Assembly (NCBI RefSeq): GCF_016907235.1
Contig: NZ_JAFBBO010000001.1
Coordinates: forward strand, 3,410,001-3,474,000
Reading direction: 5' to 3'
From: Oerskovia jenensis
GTDB lineage: Bacteria > Actinomycetota > Actinomycetes > Actinomycetales > Cellulomonadaceae
Length of the DNA stretch: 64,000 bases
Part shown: positions 32,523-40,965 of the stretch, one piece after another
Numbering within the stretch: position 1 is the stretch's first letter
How the letters are laid out: each line of letters opens with the position of its first letter
Program-made: the position numbers and the translations under genes
Notes under the pieces: generated by a model
Seen by the model: the letters and a program-made list of their open reading frames with translations, nothing else
What the model was told of the DNA's origin: nothing
Database searches by the model: none

Positions 32523-32632
32523 GGTCGGGTCTCCTCGGTGTGGCAGCCGCATGCGCAGGCGGCGGGGTCGGTGGTGGTGCACGTGCGGTGCTGGCCGGTG
32601 GCGCAGTCGAGGGAGTAGGGCATGGGCTCCAT
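32519..32632 (-). CDS. Tiny Cys-rich protein
   Basis: 37 residues, too small for most gene callers. CATGQHRTC and CACGCHTEE give five Cys and two His. It starts at an ATG overlapping the methyltransferase stop and ends overlapping the WhiB start, so the coupling on both sides supports it. Confidence 0.5.
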   Translation of the reverse strand: MEPMPYSLDCATGQHRTCTTTDPAACACGCHTEETRP

Positions 32633-34269
32633 CACGACGGGGCTCCCTCTCCGGTGAGGGCGTGCACGACGGTCGCGACGAGGTCGCGTGCGGCGGGCGG
32701 GGTGACGGCGTTGCCGGAGAGCTTGACCTGCTCGCGGCGGTTGCCGGCCATGACGTAGTCGGCGGGGAACGCCATGGCCTGCTTGATCTCGGAGGGCTCG
32801 AGCATCCGGAAGCGCACGTCCTCGATGTCGACCGTGCCGCCCGTGAGGAGCGACTGGTGGCCCGCGGTGGTGATGGTGCGGATCGGCTCCCTGGCAGGCG
32901 TGGTCATCTCGGCGCCGCCGCCGTTGTTGCGGTGGATCAGCGCGTGCTTCTCGATCGTCGTCACGGTGGGCAGCGCGCGGTCGGCGGGGGATACCTGCCC
33001 TCGTCCGTAGTACGGCATGACGAGCCCGTGGTGGTTCCCGGACGCCGTGACGGTGGCGAGCGGGTCGGCCGCTGGTCGCGCGGTTGAGCCGCCGCCGCGG
33101 AGCTCGGCGAGGAACGGCGGGAACGCGAGCCCGGACTCGTTGCGCGTCGTCTGGGTACGCAGCGCGTCGCCCACGGTCATGGGCTGCTTCCCGTCGCGGC
33201 CCTCGACCGGGACCATGACGGGCATGTACGCGATCGCCTTGGACTCGCGGGTGTGCATCGTGCGTAGTGGCTCGGACGCGGGCCAGGCCCGGTAGTACGA
33301 GCTCGGGTCGCCGAACCCGACGTGCTTGGGGTCGGCGGCGTCGTACTGGTTGCCGCCGTGCTCGACGTGGATCGGGGACCAGTAACGTTCGATGCCGACC
33401 TGGATGCGTCGCATCGTCTTCTCGGCGAGCGGCTTGGCGCGGTCGCCGATCCGGGTGCCGGGGTTCGACCAGTCGATGATCGAGGACGCCGGGAGCCACG
33501 CGGGCTCGACGACGTCGTTCCTGCACGCCACGTTCGGGCACCGGTACAGGTACTGCGACCGGTACCGGCCGGGGCGGGCCTGCCCGTCGCCCTTCTTCCA
33601 CCACTGCATCGCGTCGACGACCTGGTCGCAGCGCGCGCAGTACGCCTTGGGGCGCAGCATGTGCTCGAAGTCTGGGGTGCGGTCGCCGGTGCGCCAGAAC
33701 GCGATGTAGACGCGGTCACGCGACTGCGGGGCCGGGAGCCCGTAAGCCTGGGCGTGCATGCTGTTCATCGAGATGATGCGGTGCCGGTACCCGAGGGCGT
33801 GCATCGCGCCGAGCCAGGACTGGAACAGCCCGCCGCGCACGCCCCAGGGGGAGGACCAGTCGACGACCTCGACGACGTTCTCGACCAGGACCGCCTTGTA
33901 GTGGTGGGCCTCGGCGAACCGCACGACGTCCCACATCGTCGCCCTGCTGCGCTCGGCCGCAGCCTCGGGCAGGACGTCGCCGAACAGGTCGGGCTGCTGG
34001 CCCGCGAGCTTGCGGCCCTTCGCACGGGAGTGGTTCGTGCACTCCGGTGACGCCCACAACAGGTCCGTCGTCGCGATGTACCGCGGGTCGGTGTTCGAGA
34101 TGTCGGCCTGCAGGTGATCGGTATCCGGGTGGTTCGCGTTGTGCGTCTCGATCGCGATGTCCCAGTGGTTCGCCGCGAGACGCACCTCGACACCAGGGAT
34201 CTGGACCATGCCCGTGGACGACCCCCCGGCGCCGCAGAACAGGTCGGTCGCGGTCAGGTTGTGGCTCAT
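32632..34269 (-). CDS. DNA (cytosine-5) methyltransferase
   Basis: 545 residues. Motif I TDLFCGAGGSSTG (8-20), the catalytic Cys77 in ASPECTNHS (replacing the usual PCQ), motif VI ENV in VLVENVVEVVDW, motif VIII QSRDRVYIAFW and motif X SGNAVTPPAA are all present. A zinc-like insert (YCARCDQVV … YRCPNVACRND) lies in the middle. The SPEC variant and long target-recognition region are typical of actinophage enzymes. No cognate nuclease is nearby. Confidence 0.9.
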   Translation of the reverse strand: MSHNLTATDLFCGAGGSSTGMVQIPGVEVRLAANHWDIAIETHNANHPDTDHLQADISNTDPRYIATTDLLWASPECTNHSRAKGRKLAGQQPDLFGDVLPEAAAERSRATMWDVVRFAEAHHYKAVLVENVVEVVDWSSPWGVRGGLFQSWLGAMHALGYRHRIISMNSMHAQAYGLPAPQSRDRVYIAFWRTGDRTPDFEHMLRPKAYCARCDQVVDAMQWWKKGDGQARPGRYRSQYLYRCPNVACRNDVVEPAWLPASSIIDWSNPGTRIGDRAKPLAEKTMRRIQVGIERYWSPIHVEHGGNQYDAADPKHVGFGDPSSYYRAWPASEPLRTMHTRESKAIAYMPVMVPVEGRDGKQPMTVGDALRTQTTRNESGLAFPPFLAELRGGGSTARPAADPLATVTASGNHHGLVMPYYGRGQVSPADRALPTVTTIEKHALIHRNNGGGAEMTTPAREPIRTITTAGHQSLLTGGTVDIEDVRFRMLEPSEIKQAMAFPADYVMAGNRREQVKLSGNAVTPPAARDLVATVVHALTGEGAPS

Positions 34270-34958
34270 GCGTTCTCCTTGGCTGCGGCGGCGAGCTGGG
34301 CGTAGACCGCGGAGCGGGAGACGTCGAGGTGCTCGGCGATGTCCCCGGGCTTCATGCCCTCGTTCTTGAGGCGGACGATCGTGTCCCGCTGCTCCTTCAC
34401 GTAGGCCGACGGGGGCCGGGGGACCGGAGCAGTGAGCACGGCCGGCGGCTGCCGGAGCGCGATGAGGCGCTGGAGTCGGCCGGGCTCGATGGGCCAGACG
34501 GGCATGCTCGGACGCTCGGTGTCCACGCTTGGACTGGCGAACGCGAGGCCCGCGACAGTGTGCGCGGTGACGGCCGTGATGACCGGCCACGCGGCAGCGA
34601 GGGTCGCGCCCGCGGTGCCCTGCCAGCCCTTCGGCCCTGCGTCCCAGGCGTGCAGCGCGTTGACCGTGGACGAGGCGAGCGTCCAGGCCCACACGAGGAG
34701 CCACACGCGCCACGTTGCAGCGCCGCGGTGCAGCTTCACGAACGCAGCGATGATGAACCCGAGGAGCGCGACCTCGAACGCGACCGGGATGAGCCAGGCC
34801 AGATGCGGCGGGGTCGCGGACCACGGGGCGACGGCGGACAGGCCCGCGAACGACAGCGTGAACGACGCGGACGCGCTCGCGCTCAGGACGAGCAAGAGCA
34901 GGAGCAGGACAGGCAGGGTGTCCGGGTTGATCTGTGCCGGACGGCGGGGCTCGGTCAC
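34266..34958 (-). CDS. DUF2637-like membrane protein with C-terminal HTH
   Basis: 230 residues from GTG 34958. Four TM segments fill residues 15-125 (LPVLLLLLLVLSASASASF onward), as in DUF2637/Spd-type plasmid proteins. The C-terminal 50 residues form a helix-turn-helix (VRLKNEGMKPGDIAEHLDVS RSAVYAQL in two halves). A membrane-tethered DNA binder in the replication/recombination cluster could anchor phage DNA. Confidence 0.62.
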   Translation of the reverse strand: MTEPRRPAQINPDTLPVLLLLLLVLSASASASFTLSFAGLSAVAPWSATPPHLAWLIPVAFEVALLGFIIAAFVKLHRGAATWRVWLLVWAWTLASSTVNALHAWDAGPKGWQGTAGATLAAAWPVITAVTAHTVAGLAFASPSVDTERPSMPVWPIEPGRLQRLIALRQPPAVLTAPVPRPPSAYVKEQRDTIVRLKNEGMKPGDIAEHLDVSRSAVYAQLAAAAKENA

Positions 34959-35848
34959 GTGGGCTCTCCGTTCATCCACGCCTCGTCCGCGGCCGCGGCA
35001 CCGGGGTCGAGCTCGCCGGTGGCCGTGTCGACCGGCCCCTGCTCGGTCTGCTCGATCTGACGCGCGGGCTCGGCGGGGATCTGCCGCATGGGCTCGTCGA
35101 TGCTGGCCTCGGTGAGGTCGGTGCGGACCTTCTCGTCCGCCTCGAGGGCACGCGCGAGGTTCGTCGACTTCGGCAGGAGCTTCACGAGCTGGCGCAGGAC
35201 GGTCTTGCGCTCCATCCACCGCATGGGGTCGGCGATGTTGCCGGAAGGGCCGGCCTTCCCGCCGCGCAGGGCCTTGACCTCGTCGGGCGACAGGACGACG
35301 AACGCCTTGCCGCCCGTGGTGAGCGCGGCCACGGCGTAGTACGCGATGACCGGGCCGCGGTCGCCGATCGCGGGCTTGTGCCGGAGGAAGGGCTCGAGGC
35401 CGTACTCGTAGTCGAAGGCGTCGCGCTCGTAGACGGCCTGGGCGTCGAGGTGCTGGGCCATGGGGGACTGCCAGAACAGCTTGGCGTACCCCTGGTAGCC
35501 GATGATGAGCTGGCACTCGGTCTTGCCCGCGAGAGGGCCGCGCTTGTGCCGGTACGGCACGAGGTATGCCTCGCCGCCTGCGCCGGGCTCGAGGCCGAGC
35601 TGGGAGCACGTCAGGAGCGAGCCCATGAAGGACTCGGGGGTGCTGGCGTTGAGCCCCGGGTTCTGCCGCAGCGTGGTCAAGGCGATCCGGGCCATGCGGT
35701 CGGCGTCCATGTGCTTCGGCAGGGCGCGCTCCATCTCGGGACGCAGCTGCTGGATCAGGGACCCGATCGACTTGGGGCCCTGCTCGGCCTGGGGGCTGGT
35801 CTGGACTGCCGCGGCCTGCTGTGCGCGGGCGGCGAGGTCGTTGCCCAT
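34955..35848 (-). CDS. RecT-family single-strand annealing protein
   Basis: 297 residues. Core RecT signatures are seen: SFMGSLLTCSQLGLEPGAGG, EAYLVPYRHK, CQLIIGYQGYAKLFWQS, and VVALSP-like VVLSPDEVKALRGG, with a late ERKTVLRQLVKLLPKS. It anneals the 3' single strands made by the YqaJ exonuclease encoded just upstream. Start at ATG 35848 overlaps that gene's stop. Confidence 0.92.
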   Translation of the reverse strand: MGNDLAARAQQAAAVQTSPQAEQGPKSIGSLIQQLRPEMERALPKHMDADRMARIALTTLRQNPGLNASTPESFMGSLLTCSQLGLEPGAGGEAYLVPYRHKRGPLAGKTECQLIIGYQGYAKLFWQSPMAQHLDAQAVYERDAFDYEYGLEPFLRHKPAIGDRGPVIAYYAVAALTTGGKAFVVLSPDEVKALRGGKAGPSGNIADPMRWMERKTVLRQLVKLLPKSTNLARALEADEKVRTDLTEASIDEPMRQIPAEPARQIEQTEQGPVDTATGELDPGAAAADEAWMNGEPT

Positions 35849-36861
35849 CACTTCTCCTTCGGGGTGTGGACGCGGAGCACGCTGGCTCGGTATGCGTCGT
35901 ACTTCTCGGGGTGCTCCTGACGGAGCCGGGCGACGTCCAGCACGGGGGCCGTCGCCATGTACTGGGCGGCGAGGTCGGGGTGGTCCGCGGCGAACTTCTT
36001 CGGCGCGAACGTCCCGTTCCGCACGAGGGAGAGGCGCTTCTGTCCGGCCAGCTGGACGACCTGCGCGGGCCCGACCTTCTGACGCAGCGCGGCCTCGATG
36101 TCGGCCTTGCGCGCCTCGGCCTCCTTGACGTCGGCCTTCGCCTGCTCGAGGTCGCGGATCAGCGGCTCGTACTCGGCGGGGTCGCCGTCAGCGGCGTCGG
36201 TCAGGTCGGTGCGCCACTTGTCCTTGAGGGAGACGAGGTCGAGCCCGGTGGCGGGCGGTGCGACGTCGGTCAGGACGTGCTCGTGCCAGAACTTCCCGGT
36301 GACGTCGATCAGGACGGCGATCAGGTCGTCGTCACGCTCGACACGACGGATCAGGGGCTCGTCCTGCCCGATCTGCGCCACGACCCACCAGTGGGGGAGA
36401 CCGGTGACAGCCATGCCCCACTGCGCCTGCAGCTCGGCGGCGTCCGACACCTGCTCGTCGGTCCACTCCTCGCCCATGCGCCACGAGTGAGACTTCGCCT
36501 CGAAGCCCCCGCCGTCGCCGGTGAGACCGTCAGGGTTGACCCGCATCCACGAGTGCTCGCGGTGCATCCACGTCCCGGTCGTGTCAACGGGGATGCCGGT
36601 GACGTGCGTGAACCAGTCGCGCAGCTTCTGTTCGTCGGCGTGCCCACGGAACAGCGGCCACGTCATCGGCAGGGGGCGGGCGCGCCCGGTCTTGTCCTCC
36701 CAGACGCCGTAGGGCGTGGATCCCTGCCAGCGCGACATGCCGAAGATCGCGACGACGTCGGACCCGCCGATGCCCTCGAGCCGTGCGGCGTGCCACTCGG
36801 GGGAGTCCTGGACGAAGGTGCCCAGCAGGACGCCGGTGATGTGCTCGGTGATCGTGCTCAT
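35848..36861 (-). CDS. YqaJ-type viral recombinase / exonuclease
   Basis: 337 residues from ATG 36861. The nuclease fold shows IGGSDVVAIFG (GGSD at 32-35), the metal residues D110, E120 and K122 around PDGLTGDGGGFEAK, and VPHWW-like GLPHWWVVAQIG. A coiled coil (LIRDLEQAKADVKEAEARKA) and C-terminal domain follow. It degrades 5' ends for RecT-mediated recombination. Confidence 0.9.
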   Translation of the reverse strand: MSTITEHITGVLLGTFVQDSPEWHAARLEGIGGSDVVAIFGMSRWQGSTPYGVWEDKTGRARPLPMTWPLFRGHADEQKLRDWFTHVTGIPVDTTGTWMHREHSWMRVNPDGLTGDGGGFEAKSHSWRMGEEWTDEQVSDAAELQAQWGMAVTGLPHWWVVAQIGQDEPLIRRVERDDDLIAVLIDVTGKFWHEHVLTDVAPPATGLDLVSLKDKWRTDLTDAADGDPAEYEPLIRDLEQAKADVKEAEARKADIEAALRQKVGPAQVVQLAGQKRLSLVRNGTFAPKKFAADHPDLAAQYMATAPVLDVARLRQEHPEKYDAYRASVLRVHTPKEK

Positions 36862-37103
36862 GAGGTGCTCCAGGGGGCGGTGAGCGAGGCGACGGCGTCG
36901 CGGAGGGCCTGCCAGTCCGCGAGGAAGCGGGTCTCGTCGGCCACGGACCACTGGCGGAGGTCCTCGCCGGGTCCGAACTCCCAGCCGGCGAGGTCGATCG
37001 CGGCGAGGATGATCCGCTCGTTGCTGCCGATCGGCTGCTGGCGGCGCGCGGTCTCCGCGTCGTGCGCCTCGGCGGCGAGAGACAGGTGCGTGTCGTGGCT
37101 CAT
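36858..37103 (-). CDS. Small early protein, unknown
   Basis: 81 residues from ATG 37103, coupled to the exonuclease start by a 4-base overlap. NERIILAAIDLAGWEFGPGE and RQWSVADETRFLADWQALR. Possibly an accessory to the recombination enzymes. Not recognised. Confidence 0.52.
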   Translation of the reverse strand: MSHDTHLSLAAEAHDAETARRQQPIGSNERIILAAIDLAGWEFGPGEDLRQWSVADETRFLADWQALRDAVASLTAPWSTS

Positions 37104-37300
37104 TCGGTCACGTCCTTCACGAGTCGGTACCCGGTCGAGGTCGGGCGGAAGCGGTCGAGGCGGATTGAGGTCCGGCGGAGCAGTGACGTCTCGACGAGCG
37201 CGTGCGTCTGCCCGACGCTCAGGACGGTCACGCGTCGCCCGGCGGACCGCTTGTCGTTGTCGGCCCAAATCTGGCCGGGACGAACGGTGTGGACGGTCAT
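37100..37300 (-). CDS. Small KOW/SH3-like early protein
   Basis: 66 residues. VRPGQIWADNDKRSAGRRVT and ALVETSLLRRTSIRLDRFRP suggest a small five-stranded barrel of the kind seen in phage DUF6354-like proteins. Overlaps neighbours on both sides. Function unknown. Confidence 0.52.
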   Translation of the reverse strand: MTVHTVRPGQIWADNDKRSAGRRVTVLSVGQTHALVETSLLRRTSIRLDRFRPTSTGYRLVKDVTE

Positions 37301-37725
37301 GCGATCACCTCCGTGATCTGGGTCTGGCGGATGAGGTGGGACTCGGGCCCGAGGGCCTGGAGCTGGTCGCGCTCGGCGCGCTCACGGGTGGTGCGCCAGG
37401 CCGTGGAGTCGGCCTCGGCGTGCGCGCCGTCGTCGCACCAGCACGCGGCGTACAGGACGTCGCCCTCTGGTGCGGCTGCGGCGCGCTCGATCTGGTCGGC
37501 GACGCCGGGCGGGAGCGACGCGAGCAGAGGGCGGACACGGTCCTGCACCGCAGGCGTGCGCCGCCCGGCCGGGTCGTAGCCCCACTGCTGCTGGTCGCTG
37601 CTTGTGACGACACCGCCAGCAGTCCTCGGGACCGGGACGAGCCCCAGCGCGAGCTGCCCGAACGACGGGTGGCCCTTCGCCTCGGCCGAGTCGTCCCACG
37701 CGGCTTCCACCTGCGGCCCGTTCAT
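37297..37725 (-). CDS. Early protein, unknown
   Basis: 142 residues from ATG 37725, overlapping the ATPase stop. PSFGQLALGLVPVPRTAGGV, then VLYAACWCDDGAHAEADSTA. No motif recognised; it lies between the ATPase and exonuclease genes. Confidence 0.5.
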   Translation of the reverse strand: MNGPQVEAAWDDSAEAKGHPSFGQLALGLVPVPRTAGGVVTSSDQQQWGYDPAGRRTPAVQDRVRPLLASLPPGVADQIERAAAAPEGDVLYAACWCDDGAHAEADSTAWRTTRERAERDQLQALGPESHLIRQTQITEVIA

Positions 37726-38945
37726 CGGGAGACCTCGCCGTCTTCGATGACGATGCCGACGCCGGAGCCGTCGGTGACGCGCTCGATCCAGACCTGGTAG
37801 TCCTGAGCGGTCGCCATCTCCGCGACGAGCGCGAGGTTGTCGGCGTCGAGGAGCGACCCGTCGAGGATGCGGATGACGCGCAGCTTGGGGTTGAGCGCCA
37901 TCGCCATGGCGAGGCTGACGCGGATCTGCTCGGCGGCCGACGCCTGGGAGAACGGCACGCCCTGGTAGGTCACGCCGTCCATGTCGAAGCCGAGGCCCTC
38001 GATCGGGAAGGTCGCAGCGGCGAGGCCGTCGGCCTTCTCCTGGTCGAGCGCGGCGATCGCGTCGGTCTTGGCCTCGTACTCCTTGCGGACGCGGGAGTGC
38101 TCGTCCATGACCTGGCGCCGCTCCCGCTTGGCGCGGACCGCGGCGTTGACCTCGTCGACCGAGGCGAGACGCTGCTCGATCTCTACCGCATCGACTTCGG
38201 CGGGGATGTCCTTGACCGCGATCCACGCAGCCTGCATGTGAGTCCTGGCAGCCTCGAGTCGCGCCCTGGCCTCTTCGAACTGCAGCTGCTCCTGCTCCCA
38301 CGCGGACTGTGCACTCTCCGCCGCGGCGATGATCTGCTCCCGCTCTCGGTTCGCGTCTTGTGCGGCGCGGAGCTCGGCGAGGACGGATGCGGACGAGACC
38401 TCCTCGTCCGGTGCGTCCACCGGGGGCAGACCGTCGAGGCGCCCCTTGAGCGAGACCCCGGCGCGGCCGATCTCGGTGCGCTCGTCGAACAGGCGCGCGC
38501 GGCGCCGGTCGAGGTCGGCGGGGTCGAACGGCAGCTCGACGAGGGACAGGAGCGCGTCGCGCTGAGCCTTAGCCGGCAGTTGGGTGAACGCGAGCGGGTC
38601 GAACGACAGGCGCCCGACGAGGTCGTCGAGCATCTTCTGGGGCGAGGAGAACTTCGCGCCGTCTGCGGACTCAACCTTGAGCGTCGTCCCGGACTCGGTC
38701 CACGTCCGCGTCACGACAAGGTCTCCGAGATCGAGGCGGACGCTGGCCTTCGTCTCACCGTCGCGGATCGGGCGGACAGTGCCCTTCGCCGCAGGGCCTC
38801 CTCCGAGGGCAAGCCAGATCGCGTCGAGGACCGAGGTCTTCCCGGCGCCGTTCTTCCCGGTGATGACCTGGACGTGCCCGTCCGGGGTGATGTCGACCGC
38901 GCGCAGGCGCTTCACGTTCTCGGCGGTCAGGCTGATGATCCTCAT
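37722..38945 (-). CDS. SbcC/RecF-like coiled-coil ATPase
   Basis: 407 residues from ATG 38945. Walker A TGKNGAGKTSVLDAIWLAL lies at about 29-47. A long coiled coil (about 185-310) follows, then a C-terminal half-site (PFSQASAAEQIRVSLAMAMA as signature, RVIRILDGSLLDADNLALV as Walker B). It is half the length of bacterial SbcC. With YqaJ and RecT it forms a phage DNA-end processing set. Confidence 0.85.
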   Translation of the reverse strand: MRIISLTAENVKRLRAVDITPDGHVQVITGKNGAGKTSVLDAIWLALGGGPAAKGTVRPIRDGETKASVRLDLGDLVVTRTWTESGTTLKVESADGAKFSSPQKMLDDLVGRLSFDPLAFTQLPAKAQRDALLSLVELPFDPADLDRRRARLFDERTEIGRAGVSLKGRLDGLPPVDAPDEEVSSASVLAELRAAQDANREREQIIAAAESAQSAWEQEQLQFEEARARLEAARTHMQAAWIAVKDIPAEVDAVEIEQRLASVDEVNAAVRAKRERRQVMDEHSRVRKEYEAKTDAIAALDQEKADGLAAATFPIEGLGFDMDGVTYQGVPFSQASAAEQIRVSLAMAMALNPKLRVIRILDGSLLDADNLALVAEMATAQDYQVWIERVTDGSGVGIVIEDGEVSR

Positions 38946-39370
38946 GCCGCACCGCCAGTCAGGTTGCCGTGCACGAGCCCGCCGTCGGGCGTGACCATGA
39001 CCTCGGTCGCCAGCGAAGACGTGATGCCCTTCTGCCGGGCGTCGGCGTCCGCCAGCAGCGACCCGAGCAGCCCCGTGTCCGGCACGGCAGTCACGTCCGC
39101 CACGCACTCGCGCACCGAGACGAAGCCCTCGAGCACCGCGGCAGCCTCACGTGGGCCGTGCTGCTCGAGCGCGCCGAGCGCCATCACGATCGCCTCGTCC
39201 TCGGTCGCCGCCGTCGCGCCCGCACCGAAGTGCAGCTCCGACACCCGGCGAGGCAGGCCGTCCGCGTGGTCGAGCGCCGAGTACTCCGGCGCCGGGTCCT
39301 GGTCGACGATCGCCGCGAGGGCCTGGACAGGGAGCGGGGCCGGACGCCGCCGCTTGAGAAATCCGAACAT
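38942..39370 (-). CDS. Early protein, unknown
   Basis: 142 residues. N-terminus MFGFLKRRRPAPLPVQALAA is basic; the rest is acidic and helical (EDEAIVMALGALEQHGPREA). First gene after the imperfect hairpin at 39399-39437. It overlaps the ATPase start by 4 bases. No family recognised. Confidence 0.52.
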   Translation of the reverse strand: MFGFLKRRRPAPLPVQALAAIVDQDPAPEYSALDHADGLPRRVSELHFGAGATAATEDEAIVMALGALEQHGPREAAAVLEGFVSVRECVADVTAVPDTGLLGSLLADADARQKGITSSLATEVMVTPDGGLVHGNLTGGAA

Positions 39371-39398
39371 CTGCGTTCTCCTAGGGGTGTGTTGTGAG

Positions 39399-39437
39399 TT
39401 GCCCCGCCCTGGCTTGGACGTTGAGGTGGGGCTTCTT
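39399..39437 (-). terminator. Imperfect GC hairpin in early-operon gap
   Basis: GCCCCGCC near 39399-39406 can pair with GGTGGGGC near 39426-39433 with one mismatch. It occupies the only sizeable gap (78 bases) of the early operon and could give partial termination after the regulatory genes. Confidence 0.35.
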
Positions 39438-39448
39438 GCTGTGCGGAG

Positions 39449-39676
39449 TCAGGCGTCGTCGAGGCTCTCGAGCCAGTCGTCGAGGTCCTTCTCGCGGACG
39501 ATGTACTGCCGCGGCGAGCCGTCGGCGTTGCGGCTGGTGACCTTCGCCTTGAGCGGCGGCGGCCAGGCCGTCGGGTCCGTAGCGCGGATCGCCGCGCGGA
39601 TCTGCTTCTGCGAGAACGGTGTGATCGTCGCGACGTCAGCGATCGAGAACGCCTTCTGCTCGGTGATCGTGCTCAC
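39449..39676 (-). CDS. MerR/excisionase-like DNA-binding protein
   Basis: 75 residues from GTG 39676, overlapping the antirepressor stop. KAFSIADVATITPFSQKQIR forms a winged-helix DNA-recognition start, then YIVREKDLDDWLESLDDA, the usual closing helix of excisionase-type domains. It could be the phage excisionase or an early regulator. Confidence 0.62.
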   Translation of the reverse strand: MSTITEQKAFSIADVATITPFSQKQIRAAIRATDPTAWPPPLKAKVTSRNADGSPRQYIVREKDLDDWLESLDDA

Positions 39677-40482
39677 GAGCCCACCGCCATCAGGTGCGAC
39701 GTCGCGAGGGCCCCGTGCTCGTCGATGTGCCGGATGATCCGCTCCCATGCGTACTGCTGGCCCGTGGGTGTGAGGAGTCCGGTGCCGTAGTTGTGCCCGG
39801 AGTCCGAGGTGCCGCGGCGCGTGCGAGCAAGCCCTCGACGCTCGGCGTCCGTGGTCGCCTGCCCCTTGTCGGACCGGTTCCCGCGGACGAACAGCCCGAG
39901 CTTGCGGGACAGGAAGTCCACGACCTCGGCGTGCAGCACCCGGACGCCGTGCTCGTTCTGCGCCCACAGGATCACGTCGCGTGCGAACGTCTGCTTCGTG
40001 ACGTCCCCTGTGCCAGCGGCGAAGGTCGTGGCCTGCTGGACGAGCGGCCGATCCTGCTCGATCCGTGCGTGAGCGGCCTCCAGCTGGCGGGCCGTGCTGA
40101 GGAACTGCTCCGCCATCGCCACGACACCGGCCGGCGTCGAGAGGTCGAGGGAAGGGGGCCCGTAGGTGCCCGTCTTGCGGATCGCGGGCAGCACCTCGGA
40201 GGTGATCCAGCGGCGGAAGCGGACAGCGTCCGGCTTGTCGGACCGGATCACGACCTCGTACATGCCGGCCTCTGAGACGACGGTGACGCCGCGCATTTGG
40301 CCGCCGGACCTGATGTCCGCCGAGCGGACACCAGCCTCGTCGAGCCGGGCGGCAACGTTCCCGACGTTCGCCAGCCCGAGCACTGCGCAGAGGTCGGTGA
40401 GCACGAACCACGGCTCGCCGTCGATGGTGACGACTCGGACGGCCTGGCCGTCGAAGTCGAACGGGGTGAGGGCGGTGGTCAT
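39673..40482 (-). CDS. Phage antirepressor, BRO-N plus KilA-C-like
   Basis: 269 residues from ATG 40482. The N-terminal BRO domain is clear (GEPWFVLTDLCAVLGLANVG, VSEAGMYEVVIRSDKPDAVR, FRRWITSEVLPAIRKTGTYG). The C-terminal domain (FARDVILWAQNEHGVRVLHA, then TPTGQQYAWERI) is antirepressor-like. Such proteins inactivate or bypass the repressor on induction. It is coupled to the Cro-like gene. Confidence 0.85.
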   Translation of the reverse strand: MTTALTPFDFDGQAVRVVTIDGEPWFVLTDLCAVLGLANVGNVAARLDEAGVRSADIRSGGQMRGVTVVSEAGMYEVVIRSDKPDAVRFRRWITSEVLPAIRKTGTYGPPSLDLSTPAGVVAMAEQFLSTARQLEAAHARIEQDRPLVQQATTFAAGTGDVTKQTFARDVILWAQNEHGVRVLHAEVVDFLSRKLGLFVRGNRSDKGQATTDAERRGLARTRRGTSDSGHNYGTGLLTPTGQQYAWERIIRHIDEHGALATSHLMAVGS

Positions 40483-40748
40483 GCCGCCACCGCCTGACGC
40501 TTGGACCCTGATGCGTTTGTCACTCGGGGCATGCGAGATCCCTCGGTGCGGATGAAGAGCTCGCGTTCGGTTCGCTTGAGCCACTTCGCGAGGTCCTTCG
40601 CGAGCGACTCCGAGCAGCCCGTCATGGCGCCAGTCTCGAGGGCGGAGATCGTGGCCTGGGTGCACCGGCAGAGCGCGGCGAGGTCGTACTGGGTGTACCC
40701 GGCTGCGAGCCGGGCTTCGCGGATGGTCTCTCGATCCTTGATCCGCAT
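40479..40748 (-). CDS. Cro-like HTH (XRE) regulator
   Basis: 89 residues from ATG 40748, chosen for its GGGAGGTG ribosome site; upstream in-frame starts lack one. The HTH is TIREARLAAGYTQYDLAALC plus QATISALETGAM. It is divergent from the repressor gene across the 40749-40965 operator region and heads the early operon, the usual place of Cro. Confidence 0.8.
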   Translation of the reverse strand: MRIKDRETIREARLAAGYTQYDLAALCRCTQATISALETGAMTGCSESLAKDLAKWLKRTERELFIRTEGSRMPRVTNASGSKRQAVAA

Positions 40749-40965
40749 GAGCACCTCCCTGTGGTATCGGGACTTTGGTCGTCCTCGTGCGTACATCCTG
40801 CCTCCGTTCTTCGTCGTTGACAAGTGAAGCGTGGCTCACGCACCAACCACTTGTCAAGTGGTGCATGCATCACCGCAGGTCAGCCCGTACTGTTGGGGTG
40901 TTACTTGTGCGGATTTGCTCGAATCGCGTTCGTATCAGTGAGAACACACCCGAGAGGATCACCCC
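40749..40965. promoter_or_regulatory. Lysis/lysogeny switch region with operators
   Basis: 217 non-coding bases between divergent regulators. It holds the perfect palindrome ACCACTTGTCAAGTGGT (40846-40862), a second partial copy TTGACAAGTG (40817-40826, centre 34 bases away), and a weak ACTTGT half-site at 40903-40908. TTGACA sequences within the operators resemble -35 boxes on both strands, so repressor binding would cover promoters. Confidence 0.72.
40846..40862. promoter_or_regulatory. Operator O1, perfect 17-base palindrome
   Basis: ACCACTTG-T-CAAGTGGT is fully symmetric. Its core recurs at 40817-40826. It is the likely binding site of the 40966-41550 repressor and/or the Cro-like protein. 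Confidence 0.7.

Noticed and set aside
32190-34269. A restriction-modification system with either methyltransferase
   Set aside because: No nuclease-like gene is adjacent; neighbours are WhiB, replication and recombination genes.
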